A stretch of 64,000 nt of DNA from Theocolax elegans (lineage: Eukaryota; Arthropoda; Insecta; Hymenoptera; Cerocephalidae): positions 87,624,594 through 87,688,593 of the forward strand of contig CM047428.1 of assembly GCA_026168455.1 (NCBI GenBank), read 5' to 3'. The notes beneath the pieces are model-generated. The model saw only the letters and a program-made list of their open reading frames with translations. It was not told the DNA's origin and did not search any database. Numbering within the stretch: position 1 is the stretch's first letter; each line of letters starts with the position of its first letter. Of this stretch, positions 52,598 to 64,000 are shown piece after piece. The position numbers and the translations under genes are program-made.

Positions 52598-53024
52598 TCG
52601 AGAAGTCATTTTTTTACCCTTACACATTTTTTGTAATATTTATTCTAATTTTTTATATGATAATTACTGTATTTTTAATCATTTTTTAATAATAATTACT
52701 ATATCTTTAGTGAATTCGGGACGCATTCGATATGAGATGAATTTTTCTAAATTTTATCGCAATATTATAGAAATTTTTCTCACAAACATATATCAAACGT
52801 TAAATTGAATTTCGTCATGTATCAACCATTTTCCAGCATTACTAACAAAATATATCATTTTTTATTAAAAAAATTTTTGTCTGCGCGTATTGTTTACGAA
52901 TGAAGGGACAGACTGCCAGGATTGAGAAAATTATTACATTGTACACTAAAATTTATTTACATGTTTTATGAGAATTATATTGGTCGAAATATTAATATAT
53001 TCCTATTTAATTTAATTTTTTATA
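52598..53024. repeat. 365-bp tandem repeat, array 3 (one unit)
   Basis: One full unit starting at 52654, with the ATATATCATTTTTT subtype, then the array ends in unique sequence at about 53025. Confidence 0.88.
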
Positions 53025-53197
53025 TTCCGACAGTCTGCGTCAATGTTACTAAGGAATATAATAATTTATGATTTTTTATAATTAAATCCTGTTCGATTTA
53101 TTCATTTATTGATGATAGCGTAACAAAAAATATTTTAATCTTTTGATATTTTGTAAGTCATTCTTGTCAATAGGTTCTTGTACTTAAAAGAAATATA
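53025..53197. other. Short non-coding spacer
   Basis: AT-rich sequence between two duplication arrays. Nothing recognised. Confidence 0.5.
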
Positions 53198-53402
53198 AGT
53201 AAATTTTTTGAATTTTTTATCTTAATATAATTTTTGGGTTACCGAGTGTATAACTCTTTTTTAAACTGAGATAAGTTACCCATGACCTTATCAACAAAGT
53301 TATTGATAAAGTACTGTTTACTTATTTTTTAACTCAAGTTGTATTTTGTCTTAAAAATTGATTCCATTAGGTTCTTCCACGCACCCTAAATGTTTTAAAT
53401 AT

Positions 53403-53604
53403 TGTTACGTATGAAAAGGAGAGAAGCGAGTAATAAAAAGGTAGACTGCGGGATTCGACCCCGGGACCTCAGCGTGCGAATCGCGCGCTCTGACCATCGA
53501 GCTACCGTTCACCCGACGGAGCATCGATGATACGAGCTACACACTTCTTATCTGTCACTTGACTCCTTCTCATATGCCCAAATCGCGCGGCGATGTCCGT
53601 GACA
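53403..53604. mobile_element. Solo-LTR-like element with tRNA-like core
   Basis: About 202 bp beginning TGTTACG and ending CGTGACA, flanked by ATAT on both sides (53399-53402 and 53605-53608). The terminal words and the 4-bp duplication match the layout of the LTR candidate at 34.8 kb, although the interiors differ. ATAT is a weak duplication in AT-rich DNA. The interior holds a tRNA-like sequence in antisense orientation. The alternative is a tRNA-derived SINE with fortuitous ends. Confidence 0.55.
53444..53516 (-). pseudogene. tRNA-like sequence
   Basis: On the minus strand TAGCTCGATGGTCAGAG (53488-53504) fits the D-arm/A box, and GGGTCGAATCC fits the T-loop/B box with one mismatch from GGTTCGAATCC. 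The T stem CGGG/CCCG around GTCGAAT can form. The anticodon stem pairs only partly and the acceptor ends do not pair, so a working tRNA is not expected. It looks tRNA-derived, with an RNA polymerase III internal promoter still visible. Confidence 0.6.
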
Positions 53605-53643
53605 ATATACATATTTTTGGGGCGATAAAAGTAGATCCTTGTA

Positions 53644-53725
53644 ATAAATAAATAAATAAATAAATAAATAAAGTGTACATAAATAAATAAAGTGTATATA
53701 AATAAATAAAAAGGTATATAAATAA
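53644..53725. repeat. (TAAA)n tract with interruptions
   Basis: Three blocks of ATAA/AAAT tetranucleotide repeat separated by GTGTACAT- and GTGTATAT-type spacers. Shorter in copy F. Confidence 0.9.
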
Positions 53726-54793
53726 ATTCTCGTGGATATAAATATTTATAAAAGTACAATTAATTTTAAATTCTCTCCAACAGACTTTCGATTGAATATT
53801 CAAATCGTAATAATCGAGTCGATAAAAGCAGATCCCTGTAATTACCAAAAATTCCTTTATCTACAACAACGAAAAAAGTCCTTTTTTGGTTCATGTAAAT
53901 ATTGTGCAACAAAATGAAATACCGATATGTAACGAAGTTAAATGTGCAGGTTCGCACACGTGACGTTATTCAATATTTCTGTTTACGTAGTCCCGTAACG
54001 CGAATAAGTTAATACCAACATATTTAGATGTAATCCCTTTCTACTTTTCGAAATTGAATTATAAAATTCGTATACCCTTTGAAATTTCCATGACGGTGCT
54101 TACAGGGTGATGTCTATTTAATATAATGCAGTTACCGACAACCCCACACTGACATCCATTACGTGTAATTTAAGCTCTTCTGAATTCAAGCCCATCAAAG
54201 CACCCGTTTGATATGCGGTTTGAAACTTAATATACTTTCGAAATATTATGTATTATTTTTCGTTTATTTAATGCACGGTCATTCGTCTTTCTATTTTTAT
54301 TTTTTTAGTAATAGACGCAGTAGTTGAAATTTACTTATTTTTTTGAGGTTAGGAATTTCTATCTTATAGTTCATAATAAATTCTATTTTTGTACTAATTT
54401 TAAATAAATGGCTAGTTTGTACTTCAAAAATCGTTTTAATTTATGCAAAGGGAGTTAAATTAATGTTTTAAGGTTAGAAAATAGATATGTTATACCATTT
54501 TATACTGATTTTTTTTATTAAAAATAGCTAATATTTATCCATCAATCGTTTAAATTTCTACTGGAAAAACTGTATGGATTTTCCAGCATTACCTTTTAGA
54601 AAGTTGACATTTTAAAGGTATATCCAATTCCTGTTTTACCAATCGAGTTAATTACCAAGCGATAACACATCTTTTGCGTGTATTAATTTATATAAATAAC
54701 ATTTTTAATTAGTACATTAGTTAAAATCGACAATAAGAGGGCTAAGTGACATATTTTACCGATATATATTAATAAAATCGTAACTTAAACAAT

Positions 54794-54981
54794 TTATAAC
54801 ATTTTAACCTCAAAATCCCAATTTCATTTCAGATTTTGAGGTTCTAATGTTATAAAATATCGTATGAAACTGTTATGAAAGATGTTCTTTTACCTTTCTC
54901 GATGTTCTCACTCGCTTTGCTCGTGCGAACAACTTCGAGGAAGGTAGAAACCCATCTCCCACAACAGTGTCATAATATACT
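54794..54981 (-). repeat. Two-hairpin dispersed repeat, copy 2
   Basis: Reverse-orientation copy of 16011-16197, with both palindromes present: TTATAACATTTTAACCTCAAAA pairing with TTTTGAGGTTCTAATGTTATAA, then the CCTTTCTCGATG...TTCGAGGAAGG stem around CTCGCTTTGCTCG. Confidence 0.82.
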
Positions 54982-56147
54982 ATTTGAAAATTTTGATAGC
55001 TAATTTTTTGAAAATTCACTTTATACTCGATGTTTTTGAATATGGCCATTTGTTAATGTTTCACAAATAGTGATTTTGAAATAGCTGTTTTATATCTAGA
55101 AAATCATTACATTTTTACTAAATCAAAGAAATTAAACGAACTTGCTTTTAATTTTCGGGGACAATAAAATCTCTACAAAAATTAAAAATATTGTCAAAAA
55201 CCCAAAAAAGTATAAATTGCGGATAAAAATGAGCGTCGTCGAAAGCACCGAGGAGATAAGGATGTCTTGACTATCCTTTTTTTTGTAAGTTTGAGGAAAA
55301 GAGAAATCGTTGTAAAAGCCTCGTCAGTAAGGGAACTTTTCGAGGAGGGAAAAAATCGCATTTAACCAACTGTTTCTTTCACCATTTTTTCTTTTTTATT
55401 CTTACACACTTTCTTCTTCGTTTTACGTGTCGCGTCTTTCGTTTTACCGAGACGCCGCGTATTTTCATTTCGTGAATCACCGAGTTTTTTCGAATATTGT
55501 ATTCATAATTAAATAACGTTCATCAAGAGTAGGAATTTTAAAAAGGACCTTTGCACTTATTGCATGTATTATTCAAATTCGCGTTAGCTACGCGATTCGT
55601 TCGAATGAACAATTTATACGAGACGTATATATGTATACATATCTTTTATTCGGGTGTACGTATATCGTATTTTCGAAATATAAATTAATTGGCTAATTTA
55701 TTTAATTAAGGATAGGGGTTAATTTGTGATAAAGGAGCAGTTAATGATGTGAGCGCCGAATTCCCAATGCATTTAATGATCCCAATCTACTAATTTTTTC
55801 GTGTGAAAAATTATACTTCTTTGGGGTGGAACGACCCGAGCCTATTGATATCGAATTTTATTTCAGATTATCGAAATTAAGAGTCAACTGGATAACCTCA
55901 ATTTTCTTCTTCAAGCGAAAAACTATTCGTTTCGAGCGAAAAATTAACAATCAGTATCGAATTTCATTTCAATCAACTTAATATCAATGAAATGTAGCCT
56001 CAAACGTAACTTAAATTCTATTTTGGAATCAATAATTTTTTTGACTGAAAAATTACTAGTTTTGTAATATTGCTAAATCATCAATATAGGTAACGGAATT
56101 TTTTGAATTTTTTATCTTAATATAATTTTTGGGTTACCGAGTGGATA

Positions 56148-56225
56148 ACTCTTTTTTAAACTGAGATAAGTTACCTATGACCTTATACTCTTTTTTAAAC
56201 TGAGATAAGTTACCTATGACCTTAT
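56148..56225. repeat. 39-bp tandem duplication in copy F
   Basis: The unit starting ACTCTTTTTTAAACTGAG occurs twice in copy F (56148-56186, 56187-56225) and once in copy E, so it arose after or during the larger duplication. Confidence 0.9.
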
Positions 56226-56333
56226 CAACAAAGTTATTGATAAAGTACTGTTTACTTATTTTTTAACTCAAGTTGTATTGTCTTAAAAATTGATTCCATT
56301 AGGTTCTTCCACGCACCCTAAATTTTTAAATAT

Positions 56334-56532
56334 TGTTACGTATGAAAAGGAGAGAAGCGAGAATAAAAAGGTGACTGCGGGATTCGACCCCGGGACCTCA
56401 GCGTGCGAATCGCGCGCTCTGACCATCGAGCTACCGTTCACCCGACGGAGCATCGATGATACGAGCTACACACTTCTTATCTGTCACTTGACTCTTCTCA
56501 TATGCCCAAATCGCGCGGCGATGTCCGTGACA
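56334..56532. mobile_element. Solo-LTR-like element, copy in F
   Basis: Same element as 53403-53604, a few bases shorter through small deletions. It lies inside the segmental duplication and is not an independent insertion. Confidence 0.55.
56373..56446 (-). pseudogene. tRNA-like sequence, copy in F
   Basis: Identical A-box-like and B-box-like words to 53444-53516, carried along by the segmental duplication. Confidence 0.58.
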
Positions 56533-57697
56533 ATATACATATTTTTGGGGCGATAAAAGTAGATCCTTGTAATAAATAAATAATTAAATAAATAAATAAA
56601 ATGTACATAAATAAATAAAAAGGTATATAAATAAATTCTCGTGGATATAAATATTTATAAAAGTACAATTAATTTTAAATTCTCTCCAACAGACTTTCGA
56701 TTGAATATTCAAATCGTAATAATCGAGTCGATAAAAGCAGATCCCTGTAATTACCAAAAATTCCTTTATCTACAACAACGAAAAAAGTCCTTTTTGGTTC
56801 ATGTAAATATTGTGCAACAAAATGAAATACCGATATGTAACGAAGTTAAATGTGCAGGTTCGCACACGTGACGTTATTCAATATTTCTGTTTACGTAGTC
56901 CCGTAACGCGAATAAGTTAATACCAACATATTTAGATGTAATCCCTTTCTACTTTTCGAAATTGAATTATAAAATTCGTATACCCTTTGAAATTTCCATG
57001 ACGGTGCTTACAGGGTGATGTCTATTTAATATAATGCAGTTACCGACAACCCCACACTGACATCCATTACGTGTAATTTAAGCTCTTCTGAATTCAAGCC
57101 CATCAAAGCACCCGTTTGATATGCGGTTTGAAACTTAATATACTTTCGAAATATTATGTATTATTTTTCGTTTATTTAATGCACGGTCATTCGTCTTCTA
57201 TTTTTATTTTTTTGTAATAGACGCAGTAGTTGAAATTTACTTATTTTTTGAGGTTAGGAATTTCTATCTTATAGTTCATAATAAATTCTATTTTTGTACT
57301 AATTTTAAATAAATGGCTAGTTTGTACTTCAAAATCGTTTTAATTTATGCAAAGGGAGTTAAATATTAATGTTTTAAGGTTAGAAAATAGATATGTTATA
57401 CCATTTTATACTGATTTTTTTTATTAAAATAGCTAATATTTATCCATCAATCGTTTAAATTTCTACTGGAAAAACTGTATGGATTTTTCAGCATTACCTT
57501 TTAGAAAGTTGACATTTTAAAGGTATATCCAATTCCTGTTTTACCAATCGAGTTAATTACCAAGCGATAACACATCTTTGCGTGTATTAATTTATATAAA
57601 TAACATTTTTAATTAGTACATTAGTTAAAATCGACAATAAGAGGGCTAAGTGACATATTTTACCGATATATATTAATAAAATCGTAACTTAAACAAT

Positions 57698-57884
57698 TTA
57701 TAACATTTTAACCTCAAAATCCCAATTTCATTTCAGATTTTGAGGTTCTAATGTTATAAAATATCGTATGAAACTGTTATGAAAGATGTTCTTTTACCTT
57801 TCTCGATGTTCTCACTCGCTTTGCTCGTGCGAACAACTTCGAGGAAGGTAGAAACCCATCTCCCACAACAGTGTCATAATATAC
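57698..57884 (-). repeat. Two-hairpin dispersed repeat, copy 3
   Basis: Matches 54794-54981 almost base for base; present through segmental duplication. Confidence 0.82.
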
Positions 57885-59344
57885 TATTTGAAAATTTTGA
57901 TAGCTAATTTTTTGAAAATTCACTTTATACTCGATGTTTTTGAATATGGCCATTTGTTAATGTTTCACAAATAGTGATTTTGAAATAGCTGTTTTATATC
58001 TAGAAAATCATTTACATTTTTACTAATCAAGAAATTAAACGAACTTGCTTTTAATTTTCGGGGACAATAAAATCTCTACAAAAATTAAAAATATTGTCAA
58101 AAACCCAAAAAAGTATAAATTGCGGATAAAAATGAGCGTCGTCGAAAGCACCGAGGAGATAAGGATGTCTTGACTATCCTTTTTTTTGTAAGTTTGAGGA
58201 AAAGAGAAATCGTTGTAAAAGCCTCGTCAGTAAGGGAACTTTTCGAGGAGGGAAAAAATCGCATTTAACCAACTGTTTCTTTCACCATTTTTTCTTTTTT
58301 ATTCTTACACACTTTCTTCTTCGTTTTACGTGTCGCGTCTTTCGTTTTACCGAGACGCCGCGTATTTTCATTTCGTGAATCACCGAGTTTTTTCGAATAT
58401 TGTATTCATAATTAAATAACGTTCATCAAGAGTAGGAATTTTAAAAAGGACCTTTGCACTTATTGCATGTATTATTCAAATTCGCGTTAGCTACGCGATT
58501 CGTTCGAATGAACAATTTATACGAGACGTATATATGTATACATATCTTTTATTCGGGTGTACGTATATCGTATTTTCGAAATATAAATTAATTGGCTAAT
58601 TTATTTAATTAAGGATAGGGGTTAATTTGTGATAAAGGAGCAGTTAATGATGTGAGCGCCGAATTCCCAATGCATTTAATGATCCCAATCTACTAATTTT
58701 TTCGTGTGAAAAATTATACTTCTTTGGGGTGGAACGACCCGAGCCTATTGATATCGAATTTTATTTCAGATTATCGAAATTAAGAGTCAACTGGATAACC
58801 TCAATTTTCTTCTTCAAGCGAAAAACTATTCGTTTCGAGCGAAAAATTAACAATCAGTATCGAATTTCATTTCAATCAACTTAAATATCAATGAAATGTA
58901 GCCTCAAACGTAACTTAAATTCTATTTTGGAATCAATAATTTTTTTGACTGAAAAATTACTAGTTTTGTAATATTGCTAAATCATCAATATAGGTAACGG
59001 AAGTTTTCGAATTTTGTTCTAATCGAGTTAGATAGGGATCTTATAGTGTAAACATAACCTCAGTTTTTATGTTTTACTTAGAGTGAAAAACTATTTATTT
59101 AGAGACAATCAGTATCTGGTACGAGTTGCATTCCAATCGAGTTAAAAATCAAACATAAAGTATAAAATCGGAACCTCCAATGGAATTCAGTTTTCTCTTA
59201 CATTCTTTTTTTTCAAATTACTCAGTTTAAATTAAAAATTACTCGTTTAATAAATACAGAAATAGATCTAAGGTAACAGGTAAAGATAGAGTGCAAATAA
59301 AACCTTGAGTGCCTTTCAAGTAAAAAATTACTTAATTCGAGAGA

Positions 59345-61546
59345 AATATTATGTATTATTTTTCGTTTATTTAATGCACGGTCATTCGTCTTTCTATTTT
59401 TATTTTTTTAGTAATAGACGCAGTAGTTGAAATTTACTATTTTTTTGAGGTTAGGAATTTCTATCTTATAGTCATAATAAATTCTATTTTTGTACTAATT
59501 TTAACTAAATGGCTAGTTGTACTTCAAAAATCGTTTTAATTTATGCAAAGGGAGTAAATTAATGTTTTAAGGTTAGAAAATAGATATGTTATACCATTTT
59601 ATACTGATTTTTTTTATTAAAATAGCTAATATTTATCCATCAATCGTTTAAATTTCTACTGGAAAAACTGTATGGATTTTCCAGCATTACCTTTTAGAAA
59701 GTTGACATTTTAAAGGTATATCCAATTCCTGTTTTACCAATCGAGTTAATTACCAAGCGATAACACATCTTTTGCGTGTATTAATTTATATAAATAACAT
59801 TTTTAATTAGTACATTAGTTAAAATCGACAATAAGAGGGCTAAGTGACATATTTTACCGATATATATTAATAAAATCGTAACTTAAACAATTTATAACAT
59901 TTTAACCTCAAAATCCCAATTTCATTTCAGATTTTGAGGTTCTAATGTTATAAAATATCGTATGAAACTGTTATGAAAGATGTTCTTTTACCTTTCTCGA
60001 TGTTCTCACTCGCTTTGCTCGTGCGAACAACTTCGAGGAAGGTAGAAACCCATCTCCCACAACAGTGTCATAATATACTATTTGAAAATTTTGATAGCTA
60101 ATTTATTTGAAAATTCACTTTATACTCGATGTTTTTGAATATGGCCATTTGTTAATGTTTCACAAATAGTGATTTTGAAATAGCTGTTTTATATCTAGAA
60201 AATCATTTACATTTTTACTAAATCAAAGAAATTAAACGAACTTGCTTTTAATTTTCGGGGACAATAAAATCTCTACAAAAATTAAAAATATTGTCAAAAA
60301 CCCAAAAAAGTATAAATTGCGGATAAAAATGAGCGTCGTCGAAAGCACCGAGGAGATAAGGATGTCTTGACTATCCTTTTTTTTGTAAGTTTGAGGAAAA
60401 GAGAAATCGTTGTAAAAGCCTCGTCAGTAAGGGAACTTTTCGAGGAGGGAAAAAATCGCATTTAACCAACTGTTTCTTTCACCATTTTTTCTTTTTTATT
60501 CTTACACACTTTCTTCTTCGTTTTACGTGTCGCGTCTTTCGTTTTACCGAGACGCCGCGTATTTTCATTTCGTGAATCACCGAGTTTTTTCGAATATTGT
60601 ATTCATAATTAAATAACGTTCATCAAGAGTAGGAATTTTAAAAAGGACCTTTGCACTTATTGCATGTATTATTCAAATTCGCGTTAGCTACGCGATTCGT
60701 TCGAATGAACAATTTATACGAGACGTATATATGTATACATATCTTTTATTCGGGTGTACGTATATCGTATTTTCGAAATATAAATTAATTGGCTAATTTA
60801 TTTAATTAAGGATAGGGGTTAATTTGTGATAAAGGAGCAGTTAATGATGTGAGCGCCGAATTCCCAATGCATTTAATGATCCCAATCTACTAATTTTTTC
60901 GTGTGAAAAATTATACTTCTTTGGGGTGGAACGACCCGAGCCTATTGATATCGAATTTTATTTCAGATTATCGAAATTAAGAGTCAACTGGATAACCTCA
61001 ATTTTCTTCTTCAAGCGAAAAACTATTCGTTTCGAGCGAAAAATTAACAATCAGTATCGAATTTCATTTCAATCAACTTAAATATCAATGAAATGTAGCC
61101 TCAAACGTAACTTAAATTCTATTTTGGAATCAATAATTTTTTTGACTGAAAAATTACTAGTTTTGTAATATTGCTAAATCATCAATATAGGTAACGGAAG
61201 TTTTCGAATTTTGTTCTAATCGAGTTAGATAGGGATCTTATAGTGTAAACATAACCTCAGTTTTTATGTTTTACTTAGAGTGAAAAACTATTTATTTAGA
61301 GACAATCAGTATCTGGTACGAGTTGCATTCCAATCGAGTTAAAAATCAAACATAAAGTATAAAATCGGAACCTCCAATGGAATTTCAGTTTTCTCTTACA
61401 TTCTTTTTTTTCAAATTACTCAGTTTAAATTAAAAATTACTCGTTTAATAAATACAGAAATAGATCTAAGGTAACAGGTAAAGATAGAGTGCAAATAAAA
61501 CCTTGAGTGCCTTTCAAGTAAAAAATTACTTAATTCGAGAGAAAAA
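59345..61546. repeat. Three-copy segmental array, copy G
   Basis: Repeats 57147-59344 of copy F (offset about 2,198 bp), so it lacks the LTR-like part. The F/G junction (CGAGAGAAATATTATG) shares GAAA with both source breakpoints (TTTCGAAATATTATG and CGAGAGAAAAATTGTG). Confidence 0.92.
59891..60078 (-). repeat. Two-hairpin dispersed repeat, copy 4
   Basis: Matches copies 2 and 3; present through segmental duplication. Confidence 0.82.
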
Positions 61547-64000
61547 TTGTGTATCTGTTTTTTTCTTAATTCTAAAATACATACAATTATACATTTTTTA
61601 GCACTAGTACATATTTATTCATTTATAATGCTTTCTAAATATGACTAGGGTATTATTTTTTTTAAAGAAATTGTCTACTTAAATTACAGGAATTTGCCTT
61701 TAAAAACCCAAAAAATGATAGAACATAAGAATCTAAATATTTCGTAGATATGCGGCTGTTGAATCCAGTAAATAATTATTAATTATAATGAAGAAATGCA
61801 TCAATTTTATTAAAAAAATAAACTATATAAGTACACCGCACAGCGCATTTAGATGGCGATTTATCATTCTGTAAATATTAAATTGATTAATAATTAATAT
61901 TTAATTAGATTGATTGATTCAAAATATTGTAACCTATAAAATGCATACTATGTAATTTTGTAAACAATCGATCTATTTATCAAAATTATTGTACATATTA
62001 TTAACTGAAATTTTCCAGAGTGATGTAGGTTACGTTCTTCTCATTTTCACCCTGAAGTTGTTACAATTCGTTATTGTAAATAAAAATTTAAGAATTTTGT
62101 CTTTTAAAATGATCGGCTTCCATATCACGCGCAATACAACGTGGAAGTAAATAATTTTAGTATACATTGAGATAAAAGTTGTAGTAAAAATAACAATACG
62201 GTTAGTAATGAAATGACAGCCTATTAAAATTAAAAAAATTACTATTTTGTATAGTAACATCTATACGCAACTAATGGTAAATTTTACAAAAATTGTAGTA
62301 AAAATTAATAGACTTTTTTTATATTTATGATTAAAAGGTACAGGTCGATGAGGATAAGATAGCGAAACATTGTCGACTAATTATTTGATAATTAAAATAC
62401 CCTTTTTCTTATTTAATTATGCCATAAAACCTATTAAAGGTTTATTTAGTTATGAATTACCCTTTTAAAAATATACTAGATATCTGCAGGTATATCATAA
62501 GGAAATTTTTTTAAAAGATAAATTAAAAAATAATTATCGTCCACGTATATTGATAAAAATCTTAAAATGTCTATATGACATTGGAAGTAAATATAATTTT
62601 TTTTTTCGAAAAAAGAAAAATCCAGCGATTGTTAATGAAAAATAAACATGGAATATTTCTTACCCGTAGGTAAAAGGTATAACTAATTTTTCTTCCACAT
62701 CCGCGAATAAAAACAGAGAGAGCGACTCTTTTGAAACGATACAAACTTCATATTCAGATGAAAGTTCAAACCCTCGGAGCGGTACAATTACCCTCCCTCC
62801 CCCCTCCGCCTCTCTCCCCGAAAAAAAAACGAAAAAGAAAGAAAGAAGCAGCGCAGCACACAACGCGCGCACAAAGAAATCGTTCCGAGGGATCGTCAAG
62901 TTCACATTAGAATCGCATTTGGCCCACCCTCGGACCTAGCCAAATCTTCCATCATTCACGTGCGAGCACAAAAGTTGTCGTTGTACATATATACATTTCA
63001 CGTACACGTACACACACGCACGAGGTAAAAAGGTGAGGGGTTTGCGTACATTTCGATCTCCCTCGTAGTTCCTTCCTCGGCCGACTTTTCGGAGGAGAGC
63101 GAGAGAGAGAAAGAGAGAGAAATGGATAAAGCAAGATCGTCGACGTCGAGTGACAAACGACACGCGTGTTATTTTTCCTCTTTCCTCTGGGTTTTCTCGG
63201 GGAGACGACGCGCTATATTGCGTACCTCAAAAGGACTCGGGACCAAAAAGCAAGACGAAGGAAGTAGGCCAGGATGCGAGGACCGCTGTACCTTCGTCAT
63301 CGATCAAACTTCTTCTTCTTCGTCTTCGTCGTTTTTTTCCTTACCTCTACCTCTCTCTCTCTCTATCTATCTATCCGGGCTGTAGTGTCGTACACGCCCA
63401 CCCAACTTTTCCGCGACAACTAATAATAACTTGGTTCTTTCGAATTCGGTGAGTGGATTAGCCGAACCTCGTCCCGGAGTTTCGTGACCTTCCGCCTTTA
63501 TATCGAGGATCAAACACGAATTTATATATTTTTCGTACACTATATTTATACTAATGTCGAGTTTCGGGAATGCTTATCTTTAGCAAAGTAAATTTTTTAT
63601 TACATCTTTTCTTTTTACTTTAGGTATTTTGAGATTTTGGTTGAAATTTTATAACGTCGTTCCTTTGGAATGAGATATTGTCAAAGAAATACTGTTATGT
63701 AACAATATACCTTTCGTTGCGATCGCGTAAAATGTATGCTTGGTAAATTTATAATCGTGCATGGCGAAAATTGTCACCTAACAATCATTTCTAACTTTAA
63801 ATAACTTTTCAATATTAAGATCAATTTTTCAACGATTTTTTTTAATCTCTAGTGAATTTAAATTTAATTATTTAATTTCAAAATTATGTTAAAAAGTTTA
63901 CGTGTTCTAGAGGAATTCAAAATTGTTTATCACTTTTAACTGATTTTATTAAGTTTCAAACGATTACCAATTTTAAATTATATAATTGCAATATTTATTT
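61547..64000. other. AT-rich DNA with a GC-richer patch at 62.68-63.50 kb
   Basis: 61.55-62.65 kb and 63.50-64.0 kb are AT-rich with nothing recognised. The patch 62680-63500 is of mixed composition with CpG, a (CA)-type run, a GA tract (63099-63120), CTT repeats and (CT)n/(CTAT)n at 63350-63373. Frames of 87 and 100 codons starting at 63122 and 63150 overlap in different phases, carry Ser/Leu repeats from the CTT and CT tracts and have no domain, so they are not called as genes. A promoter or 5' exon is possible. Confidence 0.4.

Larger units (their letters stand above)
53198..56098. repeat. Three-copy segmental array, copy E
   Basis: About 2.9 kb repeated head to tail with copy F. It contains the LTR-like element with its tRNA-like core, an (AAAT)n tract, the two-hairpin repeat and a unique-looking segment at 55700-55900 (TTAATTAAGGATAGGGG, GCCGAATTCCCAATGCATTT). 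No gene recognised. The frames at 53502-53957 on both strands are translated AT-rich repeat. Confidence 0.92.
56099..59344. repeat. Three-copy segmental array, copy F
   Basis: The first 2.9 kb repeat copy E. It then continues for about 360 bp (58988-59344) that are not in E. The E/F junction joins GTAACGGAA to TTTTTTGAATTTTTT with only AA shared. It contains its own LTR-like element, tRNA-like core and two-hairpin repeat. Confidence 0.92.

Noticed and set aside
47576..53024. CRISPR-like array
   Set aside because: Repeats are 365 bp and contiguous, the DNA is eukaryotic in character, and there are no short repeats with unique spacers or cas genes.
53444..53516. Working tRNA gene on the minus strand
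   Set aside because: The acceptor arm does not pair, the anticodon stem is poor and the B box has a mismatch. Kept only as tRNA-like.
63122..63452. Frames of 87 and 100 codons near the right end
   Set aside because: They overlap in different phases and are shaped by CTT and CT repeats; no recognisable domain.

Overview
The window reads as non-coding nuclear DNA from an arthropod, most likely an insect. It is AT-rich, packed with long GA/CT, TG and TAA microsatellites, and carries non-LTR retrotransposons, short inverted-repeat elements and solo-LTR-like sequences. A hymenopteran is my best guess from overall texture, but nothing in the window fixes the order. I recognise no host protein-coding gene. 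The only long open frames with real protein character are two parts of retroelements. The rest of the open frames are translated microsatellites, short chance frames or antisense shadows.

Layout. 1-12.5 kb: AT-rich DNA with a few GC-richer patches (2.4-3.0, 4.2-4.7, 11.7-12.1 kb), a degenerate tandem repeat at 8.4-8.7 kb and a microsatellite cluster at 11.7-12.5 kb. 12.5-14.0 kb: a 5'-truncated LINE with the C-terminal half of its reverse transcriptase still open and an (AATC)n end. 14-20.8 kb: AT-rich DNA with a two-hairpin repeat at 16.0-16.2 kb. 20.8-25.5 kb: two head-to-tail copies of a 2.35-kb unit. 30.8-36.2 kb: a cluster of inverted-repeat and LTR-like elements, namely a small tandem duplication carrying an extra insert, an 840-bp foldback element, a 382-bp palindromic element with a TTAA target duplication, a 333-bp solo-LTR candidate with an ATAG duplication, and a 535-bp palindrome. 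38.3-53.0 kb: a complex array built on a retroelement that encodes only a Gag-like ORF1 protein, lies between (TAA)n tracts and has been tandemly duplicated with about 2.6 kb of its flank. Further copies of that flank alternate with a 365-bp repeat. 53.0-61.5 kb: a three-copy segmental tandem array that carries a solo-LTR-like element with an antisense tRNA-like core and, in each copy, the two-hairpin repeat also seen at 16 kb. 61.5-64 kb: AT-rich DNA ending in a GC-richer, purine-rich patch.

The dominant theme is therefore mobile-element debris plus repeated local duplication. Duplication junctions show short microhomology (TTGT, ATC, GAAA, a 13-bp match). In the 38-53 kb array, four copies of one block fall into two variant classes in alternating order. 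This could reflect duplication of a pair, or two haplotypes interleaved by the assembler; the raw sequence cannot separate these. One copy (about 45.0-47.5 kb) has many isolated one-base indels, which suggests poor consensus there. Several GC-richer islands with TAAT-type motifs in otherwise gene-free DNA would suit a long intron or a regulatory gene desert, but this is inference.
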